From Pipra filicauda (lineage: Eukaryota > Chordata > Aves > Passeriformes > Pipridae), in the NCBI RefSeq assembly GCF_003945595.2, contig NW_024104447.1, positions 1 to 64,000 on the forward strand: a DNA stretch of 64,000 nt, read 5' to 3'. Position numbers and translations under genes: made by a program. Positions 35,322-50,300 of this stretch are shown here, one piece after another. The notes under the pieces were generated by a model. That model was not told the DNA's origin and made no database searches. It worked only from the letters and a program-made list of their open reading frames with translations. Within the stretch, counting starts at the first letter, position 1; the number at the start of each line of letters is the position of its first letter.

Positions 35322-38300
35322 CTGCACACAAACACACAGGAGCATGAGCACCAACCCCCTACAGCGTCCTAATACAAAGTGCTGAAGTCAAAACTGAGCA
35401 AAAAATAATCAGTCAGTAAAACTCCACATCTCAAAAACAATTCTAACTCAGCACAATTTTTTGGCCGTTCCCTGAAACAAATATTTAAGTCTGGCAATAA
35501 GAGTTACAGGGCCAGAACACAGCTATAAAATCAAGCAGTCTGTCTTGCTAACTAAGAATAACGAACAGCCAGAAGCTGGATGGGGTTGTATCTCCTACTT
35601 GGTCAGATGTTTTTGAGTGTAAGTCCTGCACTTTTTGAGACTAAGTCATGTGTCGACACAAGTTGCTGCTGGCACCCATTCCAATCTGTCCGTTGTCTGA
35701 ATCCAGGAGGATTCACATACATTTGGTGTAGGCTAAAAGTGTAAATATAAGTGAAAATGGCCTGCCTCCCTAACGAATAAACAGCAAAGAGCACTAACTC
35801 CAAGTGCTGCCCTACCTGGCAGGCGTCCACACCCCCAGTCAGGATCCCCACACACATCATACGTGGTGTCAGCTGGTCCGTCAGGAGCTGGTTACACACA
35901 GTCTGGTTGATGAGCCTGATCTCTGCCTTCTGCAGGATGGAGGCTCCAGTGCCTGTGAGGGTAAGTAAAATACATATTTTGAAGCAGCTCCCACTTTTTT
36001 ACCCTCAAGAAACACAAAAATCATAGAATCACAGAATGGTCTGGAAGGGATTAAAGCTCATCTTGTTCCACCCCCTGCCATGGGCAGGGACTCCTTCCAC
36101 TAGCCCAGGTTGCTCCAAGCCCTGTCCAACCTGGCCTTGGACACTTCCAGGGATGGGGCAGCCACAGTTTCTCTGGGAAAACTATATAAAATACGTAAGT
36201 GCAGCCCCAAATTCCCACACCAGCGCTCACCTCCTTCCGCGGTCGCTCCCCAGCCAGTCACCCACAGGTCCTTGCCCACAGGGAAGTTGTGGGTGGCATC
36301 GGGCAGGCAGATGGGCTGGACGACGGCCGAGAAGGTGACGGGGCTCTGCAGCTCCAGCACGGCAATGTCGTAGTCGTAGGTGTAGTCGTTGAAGAAGGGG
36401 TGGGAGATGACGCGCTTGATCTTCCGTGTCTGCACGTTCGGGCCGCTGAGGTCGCCTTGGTCGGTCAGGCCCAGGTAGGCTGTCCACAGGCTGGGGTCCG
36501 AGTACCTGCACGAGACACAGGGTGAGGCCCCATCTCACAGCTCGCTGCCTTAAACAGTTTCCTCAAGAAATGCCTCTCAAAATTGGTGGTTTCCTATTGA
36601 AATGCCTGAAAAGGGATGGACCCGGCTCTCCTGTACCTGATGCCCTGCAGGGGCAGGAAGCAGTGAGCTGCTGACACGAGCCAGCTCTCCGAGACCAGCG
36701 AAGCCCCACAGATGTGGCCCTGGCCCTTGACGTGCAGGCTGACCTGCCATGGCCACTCTCCCACGTCCGAGTTCTGCCCGCCGACAATCCGCGACTTCCT
36801 GACGTAGGAGCGGGTCCCGCAGTCTGGGGTGGGGAAGGAAAGGGGTGCTTGGTTACTCCTGTTCTGATTCCATACCTCCCCTCTGTTCCTTGGGGATATC
36901 TGACAGCACGAGTGCCCCATTACTCATGTCAGGGAGGGCTGATGCTACATTAGCTATAATATTTACTTCCTAAATACATAAATGTGCAGATATTCCTGTA
37001 TTCCCCATCTTGAACAACGCAGACACTCCCCAGGTTGATATAGAATACATCCTGGTATTTCCAGATCAAGCCACCGCACAGAAATACCCAGAGGCTCTCT
37101 CTGCCACACTGGGGTGTTTCTCTAAGAGGCCCAGCCTAGAATCCAGTGTTCCCCCCATTCCCAGGGCACTCACTGCAGTTGTCCTCGTCAGAGTTGTCCT
37201 CGCAGTCCTGCTCCCCGTCGCACTCAGGGTTCTGTTTGCTGATGCAGTGCCCGCTGCGGCACTTGTACGTGTACTCCTTGCAGGGCACTGTTGTCTGACC
37301 TGCTGCAGGCAGGACAGAGAGACAGGGGTCAGACCCAGTTCTGGGGAGGTCACACCGCCCAGGAGCCCATCACCTCTTCCCCCCATCTCCAGGACATGCC
37401 AACCCCATGAGAGAAAACACACGCCAGGATGCCCAACCACCAAGAAATCCATCAGAGGCTGCATCCGAGGGAGGTGCCCCCACAGTCCACCCTCACCTGT
37501 GCTGCAGCTGCCCTCGTCGCTCCCGTCCCCACAGTCATCCTTCCCATCACACTTCCGTGCGTTGGGGACACACTTCCCGTTGTCACACTTGAAGCTGTCG
37601 GCTGCACAGCCTGGGGACAGAGAGCAGCTCCTGAGGGCAGGGCAGGAATCCTGCAGCGCTTTGACATACAGCTGTGTCCACTGCCTTCCCCAAGTAAAGC
37701 CTCTGCAGCTCCAGCATCCTGTGTCTCCAATCTCTTCTTCTCCAAACTGCACACCACCCCCCAGTTACTCAGTCCTTTCTTTCCCCAAAACCCACGTTTC
37801 CTACACCTCTGCACATCCTTCTTTCCTCCAAGCTCTCGCTCGGGGCTCAAGGAGGCTGCATCAGATAAGTCCTTGCCACGCCCCGTGCCTGGCTGTTATT
37901 TTGGGTTTCTTGCCCACTCTTTTCCAGCACAGCACTTGCTTCCCTCCATACCACAAGCCCCCACACTCCCAGTCCCCTTTACGCCAGCCCTCAGCGAGTC
38001 ACTCACTGCACTGCAGCTCATCACTGTTGTCACCACAGTCGTTCACGTTGTCACAAACCCAGAACTTGGGCTTGCACCAACCATTCTGGCACCTGAACTG
38101 CTGCTCAGTACAGCCTGGAAAAGGGCAGTGAGAATCACAGAATCATTAGGGCTTCAAGACCATCGAGTCCAGCCTGTGACCGATCCCCACCTTGTCACCC
38201 AGACCAGAGCACTGAGTGCCATGTTCAGCCATGTCTTAAACACCTCCAGGAATGGGGACTCCATCACCTCCCTGGGCAGTCCCTTCCAATGCTAGAAATC

Positions 38301-41300
38301 AGGGGAGAGACCTGCAAAGGCACCTGTGGAGTCACCAGCGACCCATCCACCATGACAGTTCTCCCAGTGGGTGTGCAAACACTCGGGAACCCGCCAAACA
38401 GCTCGAGACCGTGCGCATGTACATAGATACACGACGCACTCGGGCTACAGCACAGTATTTCCATTGTTCTGGAGAACCAAACCATTTGGAACTGTCCTGT
38501 CTCGGGCAGCAGAGGCTGAAGCTGACATCACTGCAGGACAGCCTCAGGCAACAACTGAAGCAAAGCACTTGCTACAAGCAGCAAGAAAGCACCTGAGAAA
38601 CTCTGATCATGGGCCACTCTTCCTCAGAAAACTACCACTCCCCTGGGAACCAGATCCCAATCTAGGGGATTCCATCCTCTCTAATGAACCGCAGACCCTG
38701 GACAGTAACACTAACTACAGGACAGCTCTGCTAATTCAGGAGGAAAACTTGTTGCACAAAGACACAACTCCATGTATCCCACAGGTTTTCCAGATGTGCT
38801 CTGCAAAGCCTGCCCGGTTGGGTAACAAAAGGTGTCCCTTCACAACACCCAGCTCAGCCAAACCCACAACCAGGAGGATTACACAGAAAAACACATTCCC
38901 AGCTGAGTGGGACTGGAAATGGAGAGAGATGCCACTGGGAGAGGGCCGGATTAGCAGGAATTCACAGCTCCTAGGCTGGGAAAGGATCCCAAACAGATCC
39001 CACATCGAGTGCCTCTCACTGCAGTCTGGAGAACAGCGGCAGCGCTGGTTCCAGGCAGCACCGAGGCACACTGCCCAGAACAAATACCCCCAGAACAGCC
39101 ACCCCAGGGCATCATGACCCTTCCCATGCCATGCCATGCCAAAGGGAAACCAAGGATGGACTTACTGCAGGATCTCTCGTCGCTGCCGTCCACGCAGTCC
39201 AGCCACCCGTCACAGCGCATGCTCCGGTCGATGCAGCGACCCGTGTTGCAGGTGAACTTGCCAGGGCAGGCTGGGAGGGAGAAGGGAGCAAAACCGCACA
39301 TGAGCCCTCCAGGTGTCCCCTCTACATCACCTCCCCAAAGCACACAGTGCTCCCTGTGCCAGCCTCCAGCAGAACATAGCAGGGACACAATGAGGTTTGC
39401 GGTAAAATAAGACAAGCTGCTATGCCCCTGGAAAAGGCTAGGGAAGCACGGAGGAGGAGCAGCTCTGGATCTCAGGGAAATCAGTTTCTCCCCCAGCCCC
39501 AGGGTTCCAACTCACGGTCGCTGGAGTCGTAAGACAGGTACTCTGCAGAGAAGCCCGTGTCTGTGTAGGACTGGTCTGAGTGGAACCGGACCTGGATTTT
39601 GTTGGTGCTGCTGGCCACTACAAACTGGGAGCGCTCCCCACAGTACCTGCAGGGCAAAGGGGAGTCAAGTGCTGTAGCAAACTTCCTTCCATCCCTGACG
39701 TCCCATCGGCACAGAGCTGAGGGGGCAGGAGAGCAGGGAGCAGGTCTGATCCCAGCACAAACTGCCAGGTCTCAGGGTCCAAATTCTGCTGCCACTCACA
39801 GTAGGATTGAGCCAGTTGCAAACACCAGCTTGTGACCTTAAGAACGACTGTGAACAAGTTTTTCCACATCCCTGCCTGCCTCAGTGATGTGTCTGATCTC
39901 AGATATGCTGGACTTGTGCAGGATCCCATCCCACCACAGGCAGGTGTGACCATGTACACAAGCAGCACTGCAGGAACTCAGGACTGTAGAGGCAAGTGCT
40001 GCTACTCAGAACCCTCTCTCTGAGGCAGGGTCAGCTTCCTTGCCCAAAACATTGCAAAACAAGACTAATCATGTCCCTGTGCAGTAACAAGTTGTCTGGC
40101 CCAGGTTCCATCACGCTGTGTAACAGCACATGGCCAATACATCAGGAAATGCATCACAGAACACAACGGAACTGTCCTGAGAACAGAGATTTGCTCATTC
40201 AAGCAAACCCATCCCAGAAGTTTCTGCCTTCCCTCACATAAGCCATGTGCCATGACAGAATCTGGGGGGATTCAGCTGCAGCTGGGTCTCATCCCCAAGC
40301 TTGGGGTTCCCCTCTCACCACAGGGTAAATCCCAGCACCCTCCTGCCTCATCCCATCCTAAAGAGCACCAGCACACTTCCCACAGCAGGTTTAAGGAAAG
40401 CACAAAGTTCTGTGTTACTAAACAAAGCCCCTCCATGGGTCAGAGAGCACCCGACAACCCACCTTGTGCTGTTGATCTGCACATAGTCCTTGGTGCAGGA
40501 GCTGACGGGGATCCCGGGCTCCAGCACAAAGAACATGTTGAAACGCACCTTCACATTCTTTATAGAGGGAACCTGCAAAAGCAAGCAGAGTCAGTGGGGA
40601 TGCTGTTTTCTGGAGCAAGGAAAAGGGAATAAGCTTCATGGGAAGAGGATAGAAGATAACTGAAAACAGGAAGAAGTCAAGTTTTCCAGAAGGAAAAGAA
40701 ACACCTTCATAAAAGTCACTATGAGCCACCCCAGTTGCAGGATCTCTGATGGAACAGGCACACAGAGGGGGTGGAAGCCAGACCTCTGGTCACCAGCCAG
40801 TGACTGGACTGCCCCAAAGCTCCCACTCTCATGCTTTTTGTGTGAAGCTACAGTTTTTCGGGGGGCTACTATAAGTGTCACGTGGGGTTCAGGCCTCTCA
40901 CTGCCTCTTCAGCCTTTGCCCCCAGCTCTGAACACCTCCCTCAGCCATGCCAGACTCAGAGCCTCTGGGCAGCAGCTGCTGCGAGCTCCCTTGGACTGCG
41001 TCTGTACGACCAGAGTCATTGGACAGCCTAATGAAGGGACAGAGAGGGCCCACCTCACCTCAATGTTCCACACACAGTCTGTGTCTGGGGGGTAGTGTGC
41101 CGGGTAATAGGGAGTCGTGAAGGTGCCACTCTCTCCCTTCAGGGTCCCACCACAGGCTAAAGATAAACACAAGACGAAAACAGGTTAGAGATTCAGAGAT
41201 GTGGTTTGCCCAAGCCTCAGCTGGCTGTCACCCGAGGCAGGAAGGGAGGCAGAGGCAACAGTGTCTAACAAGGTTAAGTCACCCTCTGGAGAGACCAGCT

Positions 41301-44300
41301 CTGCTCCAAGGCTTGAGAGAACCCAAGAGATCAATTAGGTGCTTCCTGCATACATCAATCTGCATGTCTAACCCAACCTAACACCTATTTTGGCCTCCTC
41401 AGGGACATCATTACAGCAGCCAAGAGCACTGTGGGCAAGGCCAAGATGTGACCTGTTTCCAGGTGCTCCAGCCCTGGAAACATCCCTGACAAACTGACCG
41501 CAGCCACACCCACCTCCCTGTTCAGCTGCCCCTGGCAGGGAGAGGTGGGGGAAACAGGCCAAGGGCTCTGCTCACCTTTCATCTTTGGGAGCTGGAAGAA
41601 CTCAGCCTTAAAGCCAGGGAATCGCCCCTCCTTGTTGGTAACCAATGTGATGAGCATGACGTTCTGGGAGGACAGGAAGGTCAGGTTGTAGGACGGGGCG
41701 TAATTCCCACAAAGCCTAGGAAGCAAAGGACAGAATCCATGAGGCACAGCTGCACAGGTCAGCTCCGAGCAGGGACAGGAGCTCAGGTCCCAGCAGGAAT
41801 CTCAGTGCTCAGTGCTGTACAGGAACATCCCGGGGACACTGACCTGACCAAAGTGTGGGGCTCCACGGGGCTCAGGGAGTCGTAGACCTTGATGTAGTCA
41901 CTGTCATCTCTGCAGGGCTCCAGCTCCAGGGTCTTGAAGGTGAGGCTGATCCTGGAGCTGGCATCTGCCCTCAGTGCCCAGTAGCAGAGGGCATTGTTGG
42001 GGTACGGGCTGTTGGGGAAGCCTGGCGTGGTGAAACTGGTGACCTGCCCTTCCTTGGCGTGGAGGGAGAACATGCAGCTGTCTGCCCGGAGAGCAGGGAA
42101 CAGTTAGCAAGGTGTCCTGGTTCCAGCCAGGGTACAGGTCATTTCTTCTCAGTAGCTGTTACAGTGCTGCATTTTGGATTGCGAATGAGAACAGTGGCTC
42201 CAGCTGGGCTTAAAACCAGGAAACAAGGCAAACGAGGAGCTTCTGCCCTGCCTTTCCCTGGGATGCAGAGACTAATTCCTCCTCTGCCTGCAGGCTGTCC
42301 CTGAGCAGATGCCTCTGCAGGGAACATGCTTGCTGGATAACGGTTGTGCCACACTCTGTCTGACCCCACACCAGCTCCAAGGAGCACACTGGGGTCTGCC
42401 TTGCATGCAGAGCACCCCTCTCCAGACCCTTCCCCATCCTGCAAGGGAAATCACCACCCTAAAGAGGCCACTGAGATTAAAGAACTGTACTTACTGTCTC
42501 GGGCCGAGTGAGCTATGCTGGGGTCCACAGCTGCAGGAGAAAACAGAGCTGGTGTCATCCTTCGGGCTATGGAAAATGCCTGGGCACATAGCTGAGGTTG
42601 TCCCCAGGACCTGCACTGATCTGGCCTTGCCTGTGGGGTCTCTCCCCGCAGGCTGGCCAGGGCAGGCTGCTCCTGCCCAGGCTCTGGGGAGCTGAGGGAC
42701 TGAGCTTTTCCTCAGCAGATGGAGGATTCACCCCTGTCCCTCTGCACTCAGCTCAGAGGAGAACACAGAGCAGGTCTGTGCAGCCTTCCCCAGTCTGTAC
42801 ATCCCATTAAGCCATGCTGTGAAATCCAGGTCCTTACACCCACCCTGAGGGTTGTCTGAAGGCCCCCAGAGGAGGGCTGTGGCCAGCACCTTCCCTCTCC
42901 AGTGACATATCCCCCCAGTCCCACGCGGAGGCCCAGGGACGGCGGAGCCAACACTCACGGAAAGCGATGACCGACTCCACCTTCAGCAGGGGGTTTCGCA
43001 GGCGGGGGTTCCACCTCTGCACCAGGCTCTGCTTGTCGGCCATCGCCCTGTCCAAGCTCTGCTCCCGGTACTTGGGGACAAGGAATTCGGACCAGTAGTA
43101 GGCAATGACGCTGCCTTCGCTGTGGGAAGGGCAGTTGTTGGGTTGAGGGCAAGGACAGACATGGGAAGGCTCAAGTACCACTAGAAGAAGGGGCCAGGCT
43201 ACTTGATGAGACATTTTTGGATTTTAGCCATGGGGAAGGGAGAGTCTCAAGGGTAAGTTAAGAAAACCATGCCCAGTAAAGGCCACTGCCACCCCGGGGA
43301 GTCCCTCTCAAAGCTGCCAGGTACCACCCACTGCAGTTCACTTCACCACACCTTGATTTTCCCAGGACATCTGCCAGAAAACAACACACTTTCGGGTCGC
43401 TTTTCACTGCCTATCCTTTCCTGTGTCACTCACGGTGACTACTGGGTGCCTCCACCCACAGCACCCCGGGAATGAAGGTAAATATCTGTGTGATATCCCA
43501 GCATTGCCCTCCTCCACTCTCAGACCCGGCTCAGGCAGCACTGAACACTCACCTGAAGGCAGTGATCACTGTCTCTTTGTGGTAAGGGCCAATATCTGCA
43601 TGATTCCTGTATATCTCCTCCACCTGAAAGGGTTGAAGGGAGGGTTCAGCACGTCTAGAAGTGAGGAAGGAGGAAAGGCTACAGACAGACAGAGCTTCAA
43701 GCCCACTGTGGAAAATCAGGGCACATACCCGGCATCCCTGGCTGCAGGAACCTGCAGAGCCAAAGAGAGGAAGAAGGAAAGTTGAGAGTCCCAGAAGAGC
43801 CCAGACCCAGCATAGCACAGCCTCCTCTGACTCAGCTCTCCCCACTCTTCCTGGGGGAAGCACAAATCCCTGACTCTGAGGGGAGAGGCAAGACCAGCCA
43901 CGGCTTCAGCATGCAGGGCAGACACCCTCCTGCCTCAGCTCCCAGCCCTGATTCATCACTGACCCTGGGATGTGCCCTGGCAGCTCCTACGGCACCAGGC
44001 TGGAGCTGGGATGCCAAGACCCAGCTCCAAGGTATGTCCCTGCTCCCAACCAGTGTGTCAGAGGGAGCGAGGAAAGCTGAGGGGAGCCAGGAAGCTCCAA
44101 GGAATCTTACACGAAATATCCCCATGGCCACAGGGAAAGAGGAAAATTCCTGCTTGCAGGAGGAGGGATGCAAGAAGCCTCTTACCGTGCTTTTCACCTT
44201 CTGGGCCAACATGCTGAACTCTGGAGAGCTGGAGTCCTCGTAGGCATCCAGGAATTCCCAGTTCAGAACCCGCAAGTGGCCATTGAAAACCTTCCGGACG

Positions 44301-47300
44301 GGCGCGTTCCTGTCTGGAAGGGAAGAGTTCAGGGTCAGGAAGGGCAGTGAGGGCTGGGATTATGGCACAGCAGGTCCCCAGTGACAGCAATCGGGGCAGG
44401 GGGGTGGAAGTGGTGTCCTCCCACCTCCTGGAGCCTTCCCAGAGCTAGGAAGGGCACATGTGAGCAACACCAGTAAAAAAGCTGGTAACAACACCAGGGT
44501 ATCACCCTCGATGCCACCACCCTCCTGATGTCACACTCACATTTGAAGTGCCAAATCAGGAGGCCAGTGGTGAGGGAGACGAGCAGGAAAACCACGACCA
44601 GGACGGTGACGACCACGTGTCGCTTTGGGCCACGCTTCTCCACCTTCTTGGAGTTCATGGCAGGGAGGAACTCCACCCCTTCGTCCAGGTGGTTCATGTC
44701 CTGGGAGAGGAAAGAAGGCAGGACGGTGAGACGGCTGTTCCCAAAGCCTGGTTTGGAACCACAGAGCAGCCTGGAGCAGGTTTGTGGACAGGGAACGCGG
44801 CAACTCCCCAGCACTGAGGGCACAGGCAAACCTCGGCGTCGCAGCTCCACAGACACCCCACAGCACCCTGAAGGCTTCTCCTTTGCTTTTCCGCACACAC
44901 CTAATTCCTTTCTGGACCTAACACAAGGTCACGCGCTCAAGGGGCACGTCCACACGCCCTCCCGTGACCATGGCAGGTCACAAGCCCACAACCTCTGAGA
45001 TGTGCCTGCCAGCAGATGAAACGGCAGAGAAAAATTCACCGCTTTGCTGGTGGAAGGTGTGTCACTGCAGCTTGTGGGGCACAGCACACTATAAATAGCA
45101 TTTCTCTAAAAGAAGAAATCAAGCCACTTCCTCCCTGAACATTTTCACAGTGCTCTGTGACATCTCCTGGGCCAACAGCCCTCCTGTGTTTCTGCTTGGA
45201 ATCTCCCATCCAGCAGAAACACCCATGAAAAGAAACAAACCAAAAATACTAAGCTGAACACACAAGACAGCTGGTGGTCTGCCCCACAGACCACAGGCAG
45301 CCAGACTCTCAGGACAAGATGTGGAAGAGCAGATCCCAAAAAGAGGAGGAATGACACCCACATCACACAGCTCTTCCTTCCACCTACCCCACACTGGGCT
45401 GGGTGAAGAAGAGGAAGGCCTGTGTGGCATCAGCTGTGAAACCCTCGGTTCCCTGGGGTTTCACTTTCTCCAGCCTTTGGTTCCCTCCCTCCATCCTTGC
45501 CCTGCTCATGTACCTGCATCTCCAGCCCAGGGGGAGTCAGAAGAGCTGCAGATCCAGATGTTTTCAGAGGATGCCACACAGCATCCTTGGCACAGGCTGA
45601 TGTCAGGGGCCCGGACCCACACCCACCCTGGCACCTCCTGTCCTCCCAGAGCTGGCAAACCCTCGTGGGCAGAGCTGACCACATCTTCTACTTTCATTCT
45701 GTGCCTCTCTCAGGGAGGAAGGGTTCCGTACCTGCTGCAAACAGCCCAAACCATAGGGATCCCTCAGCTTTCTGCTCACTGCCCTCCCATTTTCCCCTTA
45801 CCAGGCATCCAGCAGCTCCCTGGGCTCTGATGACAGCAGGGACACAAAGGGCTGACTCACCCAAATCCATGGCAATCACACACCCCCCTGTGCCCCGGAA
45901 GGGGTAAGGCTGCCCCACAGACATGACCCTGGGTCAGACACTGCCTGTCCTCTCCCAGCCCAGAGCTGACACAAACCTACTCTAATGGCTCGTGTTCATT
46001 TGGTGCAAATGTCACAAGCCCCTACCGGTCAGAAAAAATAGGGACAAGGGGGATATGGCTTCATAGGACACGGGGCAATGGCTTTACACTGGCAGAGGAT
46101 GGGGTTGGATGAGATATTGGGAAGGAATCCTTCCCTGTGAGGGTGGTGAGGCACTGGCACAGGTTGCCCAGAGAAGCTGTGGCTGCCCCATCCCTGGAAG
46201 TGTCCAAGGCCAGGATGGAGTAACCTCGTCTAGCGGAAGGTGTCCCTGCCCTTGGCAGCGGTGGGGGGTGGAACAAGGTGAGTTTTAACGTCCCTTCCAA
46301 CCCAAACCAGCCTGTGATTCTAGGAAAAACAATCAGCAAAGGGCATGCTGTTGACAAAGCCTTCTGCATTCTCATGCAAACTCAAGCAACCTCACTGCAC
46401 TTCCCTTACGTGCTTCACCATCTTATCTTTCCCAAGCCTCACCTGGCAGGAAAGCCCAGCTCCCACTTGCACCATTCCCCCACTCCTTTTGGCCTTTTCT
46501 TCACCCAACCCCTGTCCTCTCCTCCCACCTCCCACAACCCACCACAGCCCCTCCTCCCTGTGGTATTTGCCCGGGGCCCTTCTCAACAGAAATTGAAGTT
46601 ACAGGCACCTTACCCTGAGTTTTTGTTAAGGACTACAAGTTTAATCCTCTGCAAACACCAGAAGGCCACCACGACCAGAGCAACAGACCAGTTTTCACAT
46701 CACCTGCTCTCAAAATCCTCTGAGTTTATCATTTGGCAACACAGGGAAGGAACCTTCATTCATATGTGGGATTTACTGCCTAAAGCTGGGCTGAAAGAAC
46801 TGTTTCCATCCCCAGAATAAACAGACCTAGCAGGGCCACAGAGGACAATCCCATTGGGAGTACTCTGAATGCTGTTTGGCCTCTGTGATCACACAGGAAA
46901 AGCTTGACAACATAACCCAAGGAAACTTTAAAACGGTCAAGATGCAAAATAAAGCTTAAATACATACAGACATCCTAAATAAAGAAACTCTTCAGTCAAA
47001 GTCAAGACTATCTGAAGTTTGACATATTGTCTTCCAAACAGCCATCTGGCTCCCCTCAGGTTTCCAGTCATGCAATAAACCCCCCCCCCAACCAGGTAAA
47101 GAGAAGAAATTGGCCACAAATCTTGCAAGCACCTCCCCTCTCCCACCGTGGGGCTGCTCCCAGTGCTGAGCCTTCCCAGGACTTCCAAGACATTGCTGTT
47201 GGTAGCAGAAAGCAAAGTATTTAATTCCCTATTAACATCTGCAGGAGCCTGTGGCAAGAAAACCACCTCAGGGGCTTAAATGATGTATCTGTTCACACAG

Positions 47301-50300
47301 CAGCAACTTCCCCACACTTCCTGGGGGCAGTGAGGAAGAACCACAAAGAAAACCCTATTTTCCAATAGAAAACCCTTCTGCTGAGGGGACACTCTGTAGA
47401 ATTCCCAAACTTGAGTTTCACCAAACTGCCAGAAAAAAACAGGGCTCAGTGGCAAGCAGGAGCTGCTGCTGTACAAGGCCAGGCTGCACAACACTGGGGC
47501 TGATGCATTTTAACATCCTCTTTGAGCTAAGGTTGTGTCTTTGCAATGAAAAATCTCTTAAAGGGAGAAACTCATCAGTGGGATTAAATTAGAAGGCAAA
47601 CAGAGGTTCCCTCTGCCTCCAGCATGAACAAACGCACACAAAACACACGCAGTACTCCAGTGGCTGAGGTGTGACCAAGGAATTAGGCAGGAAAACTCAC
47701 CATCTGATCTTTCTTTAGACAATTCCTCTGCTTTTCTTGGAAAAAATGAGGATGAAACCTGTGAGTTTACAGCACACCTTTGTTAGTTTGCTCTTGCTCC
47801 AAAGGTGAGACAGCAGCAACACCCACAGCACAAGAGAAATGACGGGAGTGTGGGGACTCCTGGGGAGCTTATTTTTGTCTCTCCTCCCGTACAAGGTGCA
47901 CAAGCAGCCACTGACGCTGTTACCTGCCAGAAATTACCCAGTGATTGGAGGCAGATACGAGACCGGATCCAAAGAGGTTTCCCTCCCTCCCTGCCCTCTG
48001 TTTCGTATTCCAGCTCTCGTCCTCTCCCATCCCAAACCTTATGGAGGCCATTATGTTCCCCGGCCAACGCTGACACTTGTGTGAAGCTGCTTTGAGGAGC
48101 TCTCACCCACAACCTGGGTAAGCAAGAGCCATTCCTGCAAACTCTCTCCCCACTACCCCGAGGATCTGAAGCATCCCCCAAACACTACTGGAATGCTGAA
48201 TCAGGCCCTGCGGGAAGGTCTCAGACGAGGCCCCGTGTCCCAACCTCTGAGTAAGAGGCTGAATCCTCCCTGCCCACACTCAGCACGAAAAACACCCGTT
48301 TGACCTTAGGACCAGACTTGTCTGAGCCCAAAGTGAGTGGCTCAGCCTCTGCCTTCCTCAACCCCTGTGCTCCACATTCCCTTCACTGCCACCACTCCTG
48401 CTTTGGGGAAAAATTCCTGGTCACCATCCTCTGAGCTGGGTGGAGACCAGATAGAATCACAGGCAAGGTCGGCTCAAAGATCATAGTTAAACCAAGAAAA
48501 TAATGACTACAATGTTAATCTCCTTTAGTTAATGGCTGCTGCACATTTCCCTCACGTCTTCGGAACAGCCCAATGCAGCAGCTCTAAACCAAGAGGAGCT
48601 GAACATGTCCTGCTCTCACCTTGTCCATGGTTCCTGCAGAAACCATCTCTAGCCCGAAGTGACTCAAGGTCTGACTCTCTCGCCCTTCTCAAGGAAACTG
48701 CTCCAATAAACATTATTAACAGAAAACCTCCCTTGATATTCTCTCTGTCTTAGTCACTGGAGCAGTTACTTCCTCCTGCTCCTCCTCGCTCAGCCCTCAC
48801 TGGCACTGCCACGGCAGGGTTGGAGGGTTCTGGTCACAGTGGCAGGAAAGCCACATGCCAATCCAGTGAAAGGGTCAGGCAGACACTGCCCTAGTTCTTC
48901 CATGCCTCAGTTTCCCCTGGAGTAGTGACTTCATAAGGAAAGTTGGAAAAGGAGCACTCACAGATTTATAGAGCTCTCAGAGGACTCCTGCACACAATTC
49001 CTCTATGCAGAGTCCCAGTTCATTCCTGTGAAAAGCAGACCTCCCACTCCTCCTCTGTAAGCCACACAATGTATTTTTAACTGTGCTCTGCCAGACTGGA
49101 CAAACCAGATGCAGAAGTGACTAATTCTGTCAGCAGGAAATTCAGCAGGCACACAGGGATGGTGGGAACGGCCACACAGTCAGTTCTGGAGATCTTCCCA
49201 GAAAGCAGAGAGATCCTCCTGCAAAAGGGGGATCATGGAAACGCTGCGACATGCCACGGAGTAAGAAGATTCCTGGGATGTATACAAAGCAGTGGTCTAT
49301 CTGGGATGAGCATCCCCCACAGAGGCTAGTTTCTGGCTTGTTTGGCAGTTCCAGCAAGACGATGTGATGTGTCCCAGGCACCCAAAATCCTCACTGCTCC
49401 CCTCTCGTCCAAAGCAGCTGCTCCATCTCTCCCTCAGTGTCTGCATCTGTTCACAGGACCCCGTCTCACAGAAGGACTCGACTCCCGACCATTAGTTTCA
49501 TCTGTCCCTTATCACCACCAGATAACTTGTTTGTATAGAACCAGACTACGAGATTCAGCTTCTTCCCTTGACCTTTCCCAACTCCAGACTCAGCTGGTCT
49601 GCCACAGGGCCAAAGCTGCACAGATCACAGAAGGTAGGAGCAGGTGTGCAATCAAAGCAAGTCTCACAGCAAAAAACCCATTGTCTGACACCAATATACA
49701 CGGTCAAGAAAAGAAACCCATAAAATGCCACGTTGGAGGTGGCCTGGGGAGGTCTGAGATGAAGCAGAGTCACGAGACTCTGTTAGGCTCTTGAGGGTAA
49801 TTACACCCTGCAGATCCTAGTCCATGTGTCCAAGAGGCAATTCCCACCTCCCTCTTTCCAGCCACACCCGCCTCAGGTGGTGTTCAATAAAAACTAAAAC
49901 AAATACCACATGAGAAACGAGAGGAATGAAACCTGTCGGCTGATCAAGCAGCTCAGGACATGGGCTCAGAGCTTGGGACGCCCCAGCTTTGAGATCAACA
50001 GGGTGGGCTTGTGTGGCAAAAAGAGCCAAGAAAGTTAGATTTTCAAAACCTGAGTTTTCCTGGATCACACTGAAAGCCAAAACATGAGGGGAAACAGCCT
50101 ATTTCTCACAAGTAGTGAAACAAATCCAAAAGCTGCTGACACACGGTGTTTACAGCAGCAACTCACTTCACCCAAGGAGCTCAAGTACAGCTACACCACT
50201 CTTGAATCAACTCCTGAACCAATTCTTGCTGCAAAAAAGATCTGATAAGAATCATCTCTTCACTTGTCCTCTTACTCTTGATAAAGAAATAACGTGAAAG

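Noticed and set aside
37010..38131. 373-codon plus-strand open frame
   Set aside because: It is antisense to ST14 exons 13-15 and their introns. Composition is Ser/Pro/His-rich with no domain; cysteine-rich LDLRa exons tend to leave antisense frames open. The overlapping 288-codon frame at 37,429-38,295 is rejected for the same reason.
38371..39117. 248-codon plus-strand open frame in ST14 intron 12
   Set aside because: No recognisable domain, no promoter or poly(A) signal nearby and opposite to the host gene. Probably chance in a GC-richer intron.
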